From Candidatus Rokubacteria bacterium 13_2_20CM_69_15_1 (lineage in GTDB: Bacteria > Methylomirabilota > Methylomirabilia > Rokubacteriales > CSP1-6), in assembly GCA_001914535.1 (NCBI GenBank), contig MNCR01000014.1, positions 1 to 45,477 of the forward strand: a stretch of DNA of 45,477 nucleotides, written 5' to 3'. Below are positions 30,406-39,230 of this stretch, piece by piece; within the stretch, counting starts at the first letter, position 1; the number at the start of each line of letters is the position of its first letter. Below the pieces are notes generated by a model, which saw only the letters and a list, made by a program, of their open reading frames with translations, was not told where the DNA came from and searched no databases. The translations under genes and the position numbers were made by a program.

Positions 30406-32307
30406 CTACCCGCCCCGCAAGACCCGCTTCTCGCCCATCCGGACCGTCACCCGGCGAGCGTCCAGGTACTCCAGGAGCGGGATCGCGTACTTGCGGGAGA
30501 TCCCCAGGAGGTCCTTGATATCGCCCGGCCCGATCTCCTTCCGCTCGCGCAGGAGCGCCACGACCTTGTCCTGGATCGCGTCCAGTGCCGCGGCGTGGAA
30601 GTAGAGCGACTCCTTGACCCGTACGAGCCTCTTGCCCTCGACGAGGAATTGAAAGAGTTCGTGCTCGTCGCCGCCGCTCACGCCGGCGTGGCCGAGCGCT
30701 TCCTCGGGACTCGGCGGCGACGCCTCGGCCTTGACGAACTCCTGCTCGACGCGGTCCACGATCCGCTGCTGCTCCGGCGTCAGCCGCACCTGGTGCGCCG
30801 CGAGTCGGATCTTGTCCCGGTCGGTCGCCACCACGCCCTCGCTCAGGAGCCCGGCGACCAGCGCCGCGAACACCCGCTCGTCGGCGCCGCCGGCGCGCAC
30901 CCGGAGCTCCTCGCGCGACATCCCCGGCTTGAGCGGGTTGGCGCGGTGGAAGGCCTCGAGCGCCGTGAGGGCCTGCCCCCGGAGGCGCGCCGAGCTCTCG
31001 GGATGGAGGTACCACTCCCGCTCGACGACGAGGACCCGGCCCTGCGCCACGAGGTGGTCGAGCACGCCCCGGAGCTGCTCGGGCCCGAAGGGCACTCGGC
31101 CGAGCAGGGTCGCCAGGCGCGTGCCCGCGGCGCCGACGTGGCGCACGTGCTCCTCGACGACCTCTGCGGGGCTGCCTGTCTGCAGGAGACCGAGGTGCGC
31201 CGCCAGCGCCGGCGCCTTGCGTTTGAAGCGCGGCGGATTCACGTCGAGGATCGTCCCGCCCCCGATCGTCACGACCGGCGAGTACGAGCGCACGACGAAC
31301 CGGTCGCCGGGAAGCGCGACGAGCGGCGCCTCCAGGCGGAAGCGCGCGAAGGCCGTCTGGCCCGGTTCGAGCTCGGCCGTATCCAGGAGGAGGACGCGGG
31401 CCATGATCTCGCGGGTCCCGACGTGAAAGCGGACGCGGGTGCGCGACTTGATCGCGCGCGGGGCGTCCCCGAGGAGCTCGAGCGTCCCGTCCACGAGCAC
31501 CGTGGGGACGAGCGTGCCGGCGAGGCCGACGACGTCACCGCGCTCCACCGCCGCCCGCTCCACGCCTTGCAGATTCACCGCGGTGCGCTGGCCCGCGAAC
31601 GCCTCCGTCACCGGATGGCCGTGCGTCTGCAGGCCCCGGATCTTCGTCTCGACGCCCCCCGGATAGACCTGGACGCGATCGTCCACGGCGAGCCTGCCCC
31701 CCCTGAGCGTCCCGGTGACGACGGTGCCGAAGCCGCGCACGGTGAACACGCGGTCGATCGGCAGGCGCGGGAGCTGGTCCAGACTGCGTGGCTCCACCGC
31801 CTCCGCGAGCCGTCGGAGCGCCGCGCGAAGCTCGGCGAGGCCGTCACCGGTCTTCGCCGAGACGGCGAGGATCGGCGCGCCCGCGAGGAACGTGGCGCGC
31901 ACGAGCGTCCCGACGTCGTCCCTGACGAGCTCGAGCCAGTCGGGGTCGACGAGATCGGTCTTGGTCAGGACCACGAGGCCGCCCTTGATGTGCAGGAGCG
32001 AGCAGATCGCGAGGTGCTCACGTGTCTGCGGCATCACGCCCTCGTCGGCGGCGACGACGAGCATCGCCAAATCGATGCCGCCGACGCCGGCGAGCATGTT
32101 CTTGACGAAGCGCTCGTGCCCGGGCACGTCGACGATCTCGATGGTCGGGCCCGGGGGCTCCTCAAGAAACGCAAACCCGAGGTCGATGGTGATCCCGCGC
32201 GCCTTTTCCTCGGGCAGGCGGTCGGTGTCGATGCCGGTGAGGGCTTTCACGAGGGCGGTTTTGCCATGGTCGATGTGACCCGCCGTCCCGACGACGACGT
32301 GCTTCAT
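30406..32307 (-). CDS. selB: Selenocysteine-specific translation elongation factor
   Basis: A 633-aa GTPase that delivers Sec-tRNA(Sec) to UGA codons marked by a SECIS element. G-domain motifs: [18 protein letters not shown]; domains II and III follow. The C-terminal half is a set of winged helices (from about residue 360) that bind SECIS RNA, ending in [28 protein letters not shown]. Start ATG 32307 ([17 protein letters not shown]). A repeat-encoded small frame ends in an ATGA overlap with this start. Confidence 0.95.
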   Translation of the reverse strand: MKHVVVGTAGHIDHGKTALVKALTGIDTDRLPEEKARGITIDLGFAFLEEPPGPTIEIVDVPGHERFVKNMLAGVGGIDLAMLVVAADEGVMPQTREHLAICSLLHIKGGLVVLTKTDLVDPDWLELVRDDVGTLVRATFLAGAPILAVSAKTGDGLAELRAALRRLAEAVEPRSLDQLPRLPIDRVFTVRGFGTVVTGTLRGGRLAVDDRVQVYPGGVETKIRGLQTHGHPVTEAFAGQRTAVNLQGVERAAVERGDVVGLAGTLVPTVLVDGTLELLGDAPRAIKSRTRVRFHVGTREIMARVLLLDTAELEPGQTAFARFRLEAPLVALPGDRFVVRSYSPVVTIGGGTILDVNPPRFKRKAPALAAHLGLLQTGSPAEVVEEHVRHVGAAGTRLATLLGRVPFGPEQLRGVLDHLVAQGRVLVVEREWYLHPESSARLRGQALTALEAFHRANPLKPGMSREELRVRAGGADERVFAALVAGLLSEGVVATDRDKIRLAAHQVRLTPEQQRIVDRVEQEFVKAEASPPSPEEALGHAGVSGGDEHELFQFLVEGKRLVRVKESLYFHAAALDAIQDKVVALLRERKEIGPGDIKDLLGISRKYAIPLLEYLDARRVTVRMGEKRVLRGG

Positions 32308-32420
32308 GGTCGTTCCCGGGGGGGCCGCGGGGGCCGCGTCAACCGCAGGTGGCCCGAGAACGGCACGCTCGGCTCCGTGGTGGCGCGGGCCGGGTGCACG
32401 GTGTGCTCCGTGCGCGGCCG
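32308..32420. repeat. Dispersed intergenic repeat, copy D (selA/selB gap)
   Basis: The core CAACCGCAGGTGGCC (about 32340) is followed by CCGAG-N9-CTCGG, CTCCGT, then a GC-rich right arm. In the hairpin the second pair is C-G, where copy A has T-A, so the stem covaries. The left arm is a G-rich degenerate version of the other copies. In gene direction, GTG 32399 opens a 31-codon frame that passes through VPFSGHLRL and stops in an ATGA overlap with selB. Copy A encodes the same VPFSGHLRL. Confidence 0.75.
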
Positions 32421-32423
32421 ACG

Positions 32424-33830
32424 CTAGGCACGGTCTGGCTCCACCGCGGCTGACAGCGCTCGAGCGAGGATGGCGACCTGGTGCGGCAGGACGGTCCGGC
32501 AGTCGAGGAGCAGGCGGTCGTCCACGATCCGTCCGACGACGGGCGGGTCGCCCGCCCGGAGGCGCGCGTCGAGACCCATCGCCTCCGTCCCGCCGTCGCC
32601 GATCGCGACCGCGGCCGTCGGCAGCGCCACCGTCGGCAGCGCACCGCCGCCGACCTGCGCGTGGTCGTCCACGACGCGGGCCTTGAGGCGCGCGCGCGTC
32701 GCCGGCGCGAGTCGTCGCAGGACCGCGCGCGCGCGGCTCCGGACGCGGGCGAGCGGCTCGGTCAGGAGCCTGAGCGTCGGGATCGCCTCGAGCGCCGTGC
32801 CGGCTTCGTACGCGTACAGCGTCGCCTCCAGCGCGGCGATCGTGAACTTGTCGATCCTGAGCGCGCGGTTCCAGGGGTTCTTCTTGAGCCGCGACACGAC
32901 GGCGCGCCGGCCGACGACGATCCCGGCCTGAGGGCCGCCGAGCAGCTTGTCGCCGGAGAAGGAGACCACGTCGACGCCCGCGGCCACGGTCTCCTGCACG
33001 GTCGGCTCGTAGGGGAAGCCCCACGGACGCAGATCGATCAGGGATCCCGAGCCGAGGTCTTCCATCACCGGGACCCCCCGCTCGCGCCCGAGCCCGACGA
33101 GCTCACGGGACGACACCTCGGCGGTGAAGCCCACGACGCGGTAGTTCGAGGTGTGCACCTTGAGGAGCAGGGCCGTGTCCGGCGTGATCGCGTCCGCGTA
33201 ATCACGAAGGTGGGTCCGGTTCGTCGCCCCCACCTCGCGCAGCACGGCGCCGCTCCGCAGCATGATGTCGGGGATCCGAAACTCGCCGCCGATCTCGATC
33301 AGCTCCCCGCGTGAGACGATGACCTCCTTGCCGTGCGCGAGGGTTTCGAGCGCCAGCAGGACGGCGGCGGCGTTGTTGTTGACGACCAGCGCGTCCTCCG
33401 CCCCGGTCAGGCGCTGGAGGAGCGGCTCGACGTGGCTGTACCGTGACCCCCGCTCCTTGCTGGCAAGATCGAGCTCGAGGTTTGAGTAGGCGACGGCAAC
33501 GGCCGCGAGCCGCTCGAGGGCGAGCGGGCTCACGAGCGCGCGCCCCAGGTTGGTGTGAAGCACGACGCCCTGTGCGTTGATCACCGGGCGCAGGGAGAAG
33601 ACGCCGGCTCGCCGCACGCGTTCGACGACACGGGTCACGAGCGTCTCGACCCCCGCCGGCACGGCGTGCTCTTCGAGGACGCGTTTGCGCTCCTGCTCGA
33701 GCGCCTCGCGGACGAGCGCGGTCACGCGCGCGCGCGTGATGCCGTGGAGCTCCGCGCGTTCTGCGAGACGGCGGAGGAGTTGGTCCACGGAGGGCAGGCC
33801 GCGGAGGGCCGTCGCGCGGTCAGCGCTCAT
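32424..33830 (-). CDS. selA: L-seryl-tRNA(Sec) selenium transferase
   Basis: A 468-aa PLP enzyme that converts Ser-tRNA(Sec) to Sec-tRNA(Sec) using selenophosphate. It has the N-terminal tRNA-binding region, VINAQGVVLHTNLGRA, EDALVVNNNAAAVLLAL, and the PLP lysine in SFSGDKLLGGPQAG. Its start overlaps the end of the preceding 94-aa gene by 11 nt. selD (selenophosphate synthase) is not in the window, and no selenoprotein gene is recognisable here. Confidence 0.95.
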   Translation of the reverse strand: MSADRATALRGLPSVDQLLRRLAERAELHGITRARVTALVREALEQERKRVLEEHAVPAGVETLVTRVVERVRRAGVFSLRPVINAQGVVLHTNLGRALVSPLALERLAAVAVAYSNLELDLASKERGSRYSHVEPLLQRLTGAEDALVVNNNAAAVLLALETLAHGKEVIVSRGELIEIGGEFRIPDIMLRSGAVLREVGATNRTHLRDYADAITPDTALLLKVHTSNYRVVGFTAEVSSRELVGLGRERGVPVMEDLGSGSLIDLRPWGFPYEPTVQETVAAGVDVVSFSGDKLLGGPQAGIVVGRRAVVSRLKKNPWNRALRIDKFTIAALEATLYAYEAGTALEAIPTLRLLTEPLARVRSRARAVLRRLAPATRARLKARVVDDHAQVGGGALPTVALPTAAVAIGDGGTEAMGLDARLRAGDPPVVGRIVDDRLLLDCRTVLPHQVAILARALSAAVEPDRA

Positions 33831-34104
33831 CGAGCGCGGCCTCGACCTTCTTCCGCAGGCGGGCGACGACTTCCTGGGTCTCGTGGCGCCACGTTTGGGG
33901 CGTCCACTTGCCGTCGCGGGCCTGCCGGCCGCTGCGCACGGCGTCCTCCACGAGCCCCGCCCACAGCTCGTCGAGGTCGGCGCGCGACAGGCCCTGGCCC
34001 CGCAGCGCCCGCGCCCACTCCTCGGCGAGGCCGTCGATGAGCCGGTCGCGCTCGGTGGCGAGACGCCGCGCCTTGCGGATCAGGTCGGCCAGACGCGAGG
34101 GCAT
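33820..34104 (-). CDS. Small charged helical protein in the Sec operon, unknown
   Basis: A 94-aa soluble protein, mostly helical and rich in Arg, Glu and Asp, without signal, membrane segment or cysteines. Residues 1-40 look like an amphipathic helix (MPSRLADLIRKARRLATERD). It sits between a lipoprotein gene (4 nt upstream) and selA, and its 3' end overlaps the start of selA by 11 nt, so it is probably co-translated with it. I recognise no family. Confidence 0.6.
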   Translation of the reverse strand: MPSRLADLIRKARRLATERDRLIDGLAEEWARALRGQGLSRADLDELWAGLVEDAVRSGRQARDGKWTPQTWRHETQEVVARLRKKVEAALDER

Positions 34105-34108
34105 CCGC

Positions 34109-34603
34109 CTACTCCTTGACGAAGTCCCGCACGGTGTCGAGCAGGTTCGCCTCGAACCGTCCGGTCGACGCGCACTGGTAGACGGGCGCGGGGCGGAGCT
34201 TGCCGCTCCCGCCCTTCCGGTGCATGTGGGTGCGCATCTTCGCGTTGATCTGGACCTTCGTGTGGGCGCCGTTGGGCTCGGCGAAGAGCGTGAAAGCGAC
34301 GAGCGCCTCGCCCTCGAGGAGGTCGTCGCCGATGCGGCCGCAGTCGGCGTAGACACCGATCGGCGCGATGAAGTCGTCGGTCGCGATGACACCGGAATCG
34401 CGCGCGATCGCCCGGAGCGCCACGTTCTCCTTCGCCAGCGCGCGCACGATCGCCGCCCACGTGACGTCGTAGCCGGCGGCGATGTCCTCGCGGTGCGGGG
34501 GCGGCGCGAGCGGCGAGACGAACGGGCGCGCACACGCCGCGAGGAGCAGCGCCGCGGTCACGACCCCGCGGCCGACCCTACTTGTTGTGGTGGTCGATCC
34601 CAC
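34109..34603 (-). CDS. Small lipoprotein of unknown function
   Basis: A 164-aa protein with a lipobox (LLLAAC, Cys24 with start GTG 34603). The mature part has one alpha/beta-like domain (DIAAGYDVTWAAIVRALAKENVAL, then strands ending in KMRTHM and a C-terminal helix), compatible with a periplasmic domain. GTG 34561, after the upstream stop, is the alternative start. It overlaps the DUF3105 gene by 26 nt with the longer start. Likely outer membrane or periplasm. No family name is certain. Confidence 0.6.
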   Translation of the reverse strand: MGSTTTTSRVGRGVVTAALLLAACARPFVSPLAPPPHREDIAAGYDVTWAAIVRALAKENVALRAIARDSGVIATDDFIAPIGVYADCGRIGDDLLEGEALVAFTLFAEPNGAHTKVQINAKMRTHMHRKGGSGKLRPAPVYQCASTGRFEANLLDTVRDFVKE

Positions 34604-35114
34604 GGTACGCCTTGACGAACCGGACGATCCGCTTCTCGTCGAACTCGTCGAACGCGTCGATGCGCGTCCACGCGGTCAGCGCGATCCGGCTCTTCATCGT
34701 CGGGTACGGCGCCAGGATCACGTAGTGGGTGTAGCGCTGCACGATCGCGCGGAGCTTCTCGACGAGCTCCGGACAGTCGCAATTGTACTGGACGAGCACG
34801 CCGCCGTCCTCGAGGTTGTGGACCTGGAGTGGCTGCGGGATCGGACGCGTGTGCACGCCCCACGGCGCGATGTACGGCAGGTGCGGGCCCGAGGTCGGCG
34901 GGTCGGAGTTGTAGGGCTCATGGGGGCTGTCCTCTGTGGGAATGTGGAGGTTTCCCTGGTCGGGCATCTGCGCACCGGGGAGATTCGCGGCGGCCCGGTA
35001 GGCGAAGTATCCGACGGCCACAGCGACGATGACCACCGCCGTCGTGACGAGCATCCGCCGCTGCCGGCGCGAGATCCGTCGGTGGGAGCGTGGCTGCCGA
35101 TCGTGTTTGGCCAT
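34578..35114 (-). CDS. DUF3105 membrane-anchored protein
   Basis: A 178-aa protein with a basic N-terminus, one transmembrane segment (about 22-40) and an extracytoplasmic domain matching DUF3105: PYNSDPPTSGPHLP, VHNLEDGGVLVQYNC, VILAPYP, IALTAWTRIDAFDEFD. A CNCDCP-like cysteine pair (NCDCPE) follows the HNLE motif. It starts 11 nt after tRNA-Sec, so it may share the selC transcript. The molecular role of DUF3105 is unknown. Confidence 0.75.
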   Translation of the reverse strand: MAKHDRQPRSHRRISRRQRRMLVTTAVVIVAVAVGYFAYRAAANLPGAQMPDQGNLHIPTEDSPHEPYNSDPPTSGPHLPYIAPWGVHTRPIPQPLQVHNLEDGGVLVQYNCDCPELVEKLRAIVQRYTHYVILAPYPTMKSRIALTAWTRIDAFDEFDEKRIVRFVKAYRGIDHHNK

Positions 35115-35125
35115 CGTCTCCTGTG

Positions 35126-35223
35126 TGGCGGAAGCGTATGGGAGTCGAACCCATCGACCGTTTGTCTAGAACGGTCCACCGGATTTGAAGTCCGGGAGGC
35201 CCACCGGGTTCCTAGACGCTTCC
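35126..35223 (-). tRNA. selC: tRNA-Sec (UCA anticodon)
   Basis: A 98-nt tRNA with the tRNA-Sec features. The 8-bp acceptor stem is GGAAGCGT paired with ACGCTTCC, then discriminator G and an encoded CCA. The anticodon arm reads CCGGA CTTCAAA TCCGG with TCA as anticodon. The variable arm is long and paired (GGACCGTT, CTAGAC, AACGGTC), and the T arm is ATGGGTTCGACTCCCAT. It decodes UGA with SelB and is charged first with serine. It lies at the head of the operon that carries selA and selB. Confidence 0.95.
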
Positions 35224-35620
35224 GGCACCGTAACTATCTGTCGCTTCAGCCGTCTGAGTGTACCATCGCCCCCTTTGAGCCGGCCGACTGTCGCCGTGAA
35301 CCGACCTCGCGGCGCCGCGGTCGAGGGCGGTGGACCCCGCATCACGCCCGCCATCGCGGATGGCCCGCGGAGAGCTCGAGCGACCGCGAGCTCCGCCCGC
35401 GTCTCCGATCCCGACGGGCTCGCGCTCACCGCGTCGAGCCGGCTTACGAACCTGTCGAGACGTTGCGCGCGTGGTTTCCGGAGAGGCCTCAGCCAAAATT
35501 CCGCAAAATGAATCCGTCTTCACATCGGCGACGGCCCTCTTCTGCCATCACGCAACAAACTTCACTTCCGTCAATCCGATGGCGACCGCATCTCCGCGCG
35601 GTTCCAAGGGTCCGCCCGTT

Positions 35621-35635
35621 TGGCAGCGGGTTTGC
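35621..35635 (+). promoter_or_regulatory. Sigma-54-type promoter before the PEP-CTERM gene
   Basis: TGGCAGCGGGTTTGC matches the -24 TGGCA and -12 TTGC elements with the exact GG-to-GC spacing. It lies 69 bp upstream of the ATG at 35704, giving a leader of about 55 nt. The 480-bp stretch 35224-35703 holds no gene I can support besides this site and an AAGGA ribosome site. PEP-CTERM genes in other bacteria are often under RpoN with the PrsK/PrsR pair. Confidence 0.6.
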
Positions 35636-35703
35636 GTCTGTCCCGCTCGACGAACCGAGACCGCGGCTCCGACGCACGCGGCAAAGACTGCGAAAGGACG
35701 CGA

Positions 35704-36417
35704 ATGATGACTTTGAGATTGCCTGGTGCTCTGGGGGTATTGCTACTCTGCCTTCTGTCGATCGTCGGAACCGCCGCGGCCGTTCCGACGCTCGACTTCA
35801 CCATCAACGCGCCCAATCCCGGATCGATCGCCTACGGGGTGTCCGGCGCGGAACTCGTGGGCAGCGGCATCACGATCGCCAGCATCGTCGGGGGGCTGGG
35901 CACGGCGGACACGGCCACGCCTGCAAACAACGGCGTGGTGGCGGCCTGCGTGGGCTGCGTGCTCTCCTTCGCGACGGGGAGCCTGACAGCGTCGAGCTCC
36001 ACGCAGTGGTTCTTTGACTCGGGTGGCACCATCCAGCTCGTCGGAGAGGTGGCGGCCGCGGGAATTTCGGCGGGGACGACATTGTTTTCTGGAACGTGGT
36101 CGAGCGCGTCGGTCACGCAGATCGGAGATTCCTTTAATATCGCCGGTGGCATTTTCTCCAGCTCCACCGACGCCACTCTGGCCGCATTCTTCGGCCTGCC
36201 GGACGGCGGCCTTCAGTGGACCGGCGCTCTCAACCTGAGCCTCCTTGCAGCAGGGAGTCCGCCCGACGCGTTCGCAAGTAGCGCCCTCGGGAGCGGCGAC
36301 GTGATGGTGGTTGCGACACCCGAGCCGGCGACCTTCCTTCTCCTGGCCTCCGGGCTGGTCGGGATCGGTCTCGCCGCGCGAAGGCGCGCACGGCCGGGGC
36401 ACGCTCTCAGCGAGTAG
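35704..36417 (+). CDS. PEP-CTERM sorting domain protein
   Basis: A 237-aa exported protein with a signal peptide (about 1-25), a low-complexity Gly/Ser/Thr-rich domain of likely beta structure, and a C-terminal PEP-CTERM signal: PEP at residues 206-208, a hydrophobic helix (TFLLLASGLVGIGLAA), then RRRAR. The tail is recognised by an exosortase (none here) for cleavage and surface or extracellular-matrix placement. ATGATG at 35704 has AAGGA upstream. The single Cys pair VVAACVGCVL near residue 80 is unusual for an otherwise Cys-free protein. Confidence 0.9.
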   Translation: MMTLRLPGALGVLLLCLLSIVGTAAAVPTLDFTINAPNPGSIAYGVSGAELVGSGITIASIVGGLGTADTATPANNGVVAACVGCVLSFATGSLTASSSTQWFFDSGGTIQLVGEVAAAGISAGTTLFSGTWSSASVTQIGDSFNIAGGIFSSSTDATLAAFFGLPDGGLQWTGALNLSLLAAGSPPDAFASSALGSGDVMVVATPEPATFLLLASGLVGIGLAARRRARPGHALSE

Positions 36418-36443
36418 GCGCAAGAAGCGCCCCTTTCGAGGGC

Positions 36444-36476
36444 GAGGATCTGCGGCGGGCGCTCGCCGCAGGCCTC
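36444..36476 (+). terminator. Strong hairpin after the PEP-CTERM gene
   Basis: CTGCGGCG at 36450-36457 pairs with CGCCGCAG at 36464-36471 around a 6-nt loop. An outer GAGG/CCTC stem (36444-36447, 36473-36476) is set off by a small internal loop. It lies 27 nt past the stop and no T-run follows. Confidence 0.5.
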
Positions 36477-36610
36477 GCCGTCCAAGGTGCGGGCCGGCGC
36501 TCGACCGAGACGCCTATCGTGTGACGTCGCTCGGGTCCCGTCGCTGACACTCCCCGGATCGCCTGATTTCCCCTCCGGGCCGCCGGCGCCTTGCTACGAT
36601 AGTCGCCGCC

Positions 36611-37603
36611 TTGACGGAGCTCCCGCACACGGGCCTACAACCGGTCCGACCGACGGCGTCCCCCTGGTGGCTCGGGGGACTCTCCGTCCGGCAGCTCGCC
36701 CGTCGTGTGTATGGCAGGGTCTGGGAGGACGAGCTCCTCGACCGCGCGGCCGGGCTCTCGTATTACTTCTCGTTTGCGCTCCTACCGACCTTGCTCTTCC
36801 TGACCGCCCTGCTCGGGCTCTTGCCCTTCCCCGACCTGATGGGCCAGTTGCTCGATTATGCCGATCGCATGCTACCGAGCGACGCGGCGTCACTGCTCAG
36901 GCGGACGCTCGCGGAGATCGTGAGTGGCGCGAGCGGCGGCCTGCTCTCGATCGGCGTCTTCGCCGCGCTGTGGGCAGCGTCGAGCGGGATGCTGTCCATC
37001 ATGACCGCGCTCAACGTCGCGTGTCGCGTGAGCGAGCAACGCCGCTGGTGGACGTCCCGGCTCATCGCGATCGGTCTCACGGTCGGGTTCTCCCTGTTCA
37101 CGCTGAGCGCGCTCCTGCTGCTCGTCTTCGGCGGGCGTATCGGCGAGGCCGTGGCGCGGCGAATCGGCCTGACACCGGTCTTCACGCTCGCGTGGACGCT
37201 GCTCCAGTGGCCGGTGGTGTTCTGCCTCGCCCTCACGGGCTTGGCCCTCGTCTATTATCTCGCGCCCGCGGCGGGGCGGCGCTGGCACTGGATCACGCCG
37301 GGGTCGACGTTCGCCCTGGGGGCGTGGCTGGCGATGTCGTCGGCGCTCAAGTTCTACGTGACGTACTTCGTGAACTACAACGCCACCTACGGCTCGATCG
37401 GCGGCGTGATCCTCTTGATGCTGTGGCTCTACGTGAGCGGTGTCGCCCTGCTCGTCGGCGCCGAGATCGACTCCGCGGTCGACGAAGCGGCGGCCGAGGC
37501 CGCCGAGCCCTCACGCGTGCTGCGGCCCATGCCTCCCGCCAGCGGTGGGAAGATCGCGATCACGTCGCCCGCATCGAGAGGACGCCCGGGCTCGGGGTCC
37601 TGA
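36611..37603 (+). CDS. YihY/UPF0761 (BrkB-like) integral membrane protein
   Basis: A 330-aa polytopic inner-membrane protein of the YihY family with about six hydrophobic segments. Family motifs include LSYYFSFALLPTLLF, GLLSIGVFAALWAASSG, YYLAPAA and the end segment YGSIGGVILLMLWLYVSGVALLVGAEI. The start is TTG 36611; no ATG is available near the family N-terminus, and TACGAT lies 10 nt before it. The C-terminal tail (about residue 288 on) is extended and overlaps the convergent MoaD-like gene. Function is not established, despite the old RNase BN name. Confidence 0.85.
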   Translation: MTELPHTGLQPVRPTASPWWLGGLSVRQLARRVYGRVWEDELLDRAAGLSYYFSFALLPTLLFLTALLGLLPFPDLMGQLLDYADRMLPSDAASLLRRTLAEIVSGASGGLLSIGVFAALWAASSGMLSIMTALNVACRVSEQRRWWTSRLIAIGLTVGFSLFTLSALLLLVFGGRIGEAVARRIGLTPVFTLAWTLLQWPVVFCLALTGLALVYYLAPAAGRRWHWITPGSTFALGAWLAMSSALKFYVTYFVNYNATYGSIGGVILLMLWLYVSGVALLVGAEIDSAVDEAAAEAAEPSRVLRPMPPASGGKIAITSPASRGRPGSGS

Positions 37604-37768
37604 CCGTTCACGAGCACGACGCGAGCGAGGTCGGGGGGGATCCGGAGGCGCCGCGCGACGTCGTCAACGGTCGACCCAGGAGGCACGTCGAGGGCAACGG
37701 CGCCCTGCGGGTCTGGGGCCGGCAGATACGCGAGGAAGGCCGCGAAGAGCCGGACTTCGACCTTCAGC
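37429..37768 (-). CDS. MoaD/ThiS-family sulfur-carrier-like protein with C-terminal extension
   Basis: The frame has the beta-grasp pattern VEVRLFAAF, VALDVPPGSTVDDVARRL, VVLVNGQ, LDAGDVIAIFPPLAGG. Family members end at the Gly-Gly, but here 33 residues follow before the stop. No ATG, GTG or TTG exists upstream of the domain. The only fitting start is CTG 37768, which overlaps the transglycosylase stop as CTGA. The last 175 nt overlap yihY on the other strand. The GG tail must be free for thiolation, so the extension would need removal (as in JAMM-processed carriers) or the protein may be inactive. Confidence 0.6.
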
Positions 37769-39056
37769 GGAGTTCGGCGACTCGCAGCCGATCGCCAGGC
37801 CGGATCGGATCCTGGCTCTCGAGGCTGTTCCAGCGGAGCACCTCTTTGACCGACAACCCGTAGCGCTTGGCGATCGAGGTCACCGTCTCGCGCGGCCGGA
37901 CGACGTGGATCTCGGCCGCAGCGTGGCGGGGCGCCCTCGCCTTGGCGATGCCGACCGACCGGCGCGGCGCCAGCGCCGCGAGAACGCCCTCCCGGGTGCC
38001 GGCCGGAACACGAATCTCCCACCTGGTGCCCGGCGGTGTCACCCCGCGGACGAGAGTGGGATTGAGTGCCCGCAGCATGGCGGGCGAAATCCCGGCGACC
38101 GTGGACAAGCGACGGAGATCCGTCGAGGGCGGCACGGAGATGCGCTCGGTGTCGTCCCACGGCTCGCCTCCCACCTCGAATCCGTACTGGTCCGGATCGC
38201 GGCCGATGAGCGTCGCCGCCTGGATCGCGGGGACGAACTCACGGGTCTCCCGCCCCAGATACTCCGTGCGTGTCAGGGCCCAGAAGTCCGACGAGCCCGT
38301 CACGCGAATCGCCCGGCTCACCACCACCTCACCCGCGTTGTACGCCGCCTGCGCGAGCTCCCATGCGCCGAACTGGCGGTACAGATCCCGCAGGTACGCC
38401 GCGGCGGAGACGGTGGATTTCTCGGGGTCGAGGCGCTCGTCCACCCACCGGTCCACGCGCAGACCGTAGCGGCGTGCCGTAGGAGCCATGAACTGCCAGA
38501 GCCCCTTCGCGCCGACGCGGGAGACCGCGCGCGGGTTGAAGCCGCTCTCGATCATCGCCGTGAATGCGAGATCGGTCGGGAGGCCTTGATTTCGGAAGAC
38601 CTCCTGGATCATCGCGAGATAACGCCCGGATCGGCTCATCCAGAGCTCGACGACCATGCGCCGGCTCCCGGTGAAGCGGTCGAGGAAGTACTGGACGTCG
38701 TCGTTCATCACCCGCGGATAGTCGGGGAAGTCAGGCGCCAGAGCGACCGCATTGAGTTGGGCCGATTCGGCGAAGGCGTGGGCCCACGAGTCCACCTCGG
38801 TGACCTCCGCGAGAGCCTTCGCCCCGGGCCCGGCATCGGGCGCGGCCCCTTTCGGTTCCATCACCGGCTCGGACCGTCCTGGGTCGTCCTCAGACGGTGG
38901 CACGGCCACCGCCGCCACAGGAGTCGGCTCAGAGGAAGGTCCGGCTGTGCTCGAAGTGGCTGTGGCCAGCGGCAGGATGCCAACGAGACACGTTGTGAGC
39001 AGGAGTAGGCTCGATCGACTCACCATGGAGGAGAGGACATTCAATACTCGTACCAT
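37764..39056 (-). CDS. Membrane-bound lytic transglycosylase with LysM domain (MltD-like)
   Basis: A 430-aa exported murein lyase. After a signal peptide, the SLT domain starts around residue 150, with catalytic Glu in the MIESGFNPRAVSRVGAKGLWQFM motif followed by AYNAGE. The C-terminal LysM domain (IHVVRPRETVTSIAKRYGLSVKEVLRWN) binds peptidoglycan. It cleaves MurNAc-GlcNAc bonds. ATG 39056 is used; ATG 39026 gives a tidier signal peptide (MVSRSSLLLLTTC). The Cys there is not a convincing lipobox. Confidence 0.88.
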   Translation of the reverse strand: MVRVLNVLSSMVSRSSLLLLTTCLVGILPLATATSSTAGPSSEPTPVAAVAVPPSEDDPGRSEPVMEPKGAAPDAGPGAKALAEVTEVDSWAHAFAESAQLNAVALAPDFPDYPRVMNDDVQYFLDRFTGSRRMVVELWMSRSGRYLAMIQEVFRNQGLPTDLAFTAMIESGFNPRAVSRVGAKGLWQFMAPTARRYGLRVDRWVDERLDPEKSTVSAAAYLRDLYRQFGAWELAQAAYNAGEVVVSRAIRVTGSSDFWALTRTEYLGRETREFVPAIQAATLIGRDPDQYGFEVGGEPWDDTERISVPPSTDLRRLSTVAGISPAMLRALNPTLVRGVTPPGTRWEIRVPAGTREGVLAALAPRRSVGIAKARAPRHAAAEIHVVRPRETVTSIAKRYGLSVKEVLRWNSLESQDPIRPGDRLRVAELR

Positions 39057-39230
39057 GGGCTTGGTTCCCAGGTCAACGGCGCCTGGTTGCATGTACCGGG
39101 CGGAACAATCTTTTCTTTCTGCTAGATTTCATCCATACTTAAACCAGGAATAAACGCCTGCCGCGACTCGTCGTACGCCCAGGAGGCAGGCACCGAGTTC
39201 CCTAACCCCTTTGGTGGAGGAGTGACCACT

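Noticed and set aside
35166-35429. An 87-codon minus-strand frame overlapping tRNA-Sec
   Set aside because: It overlaps the tRNA and shows no domain or ribosome site.
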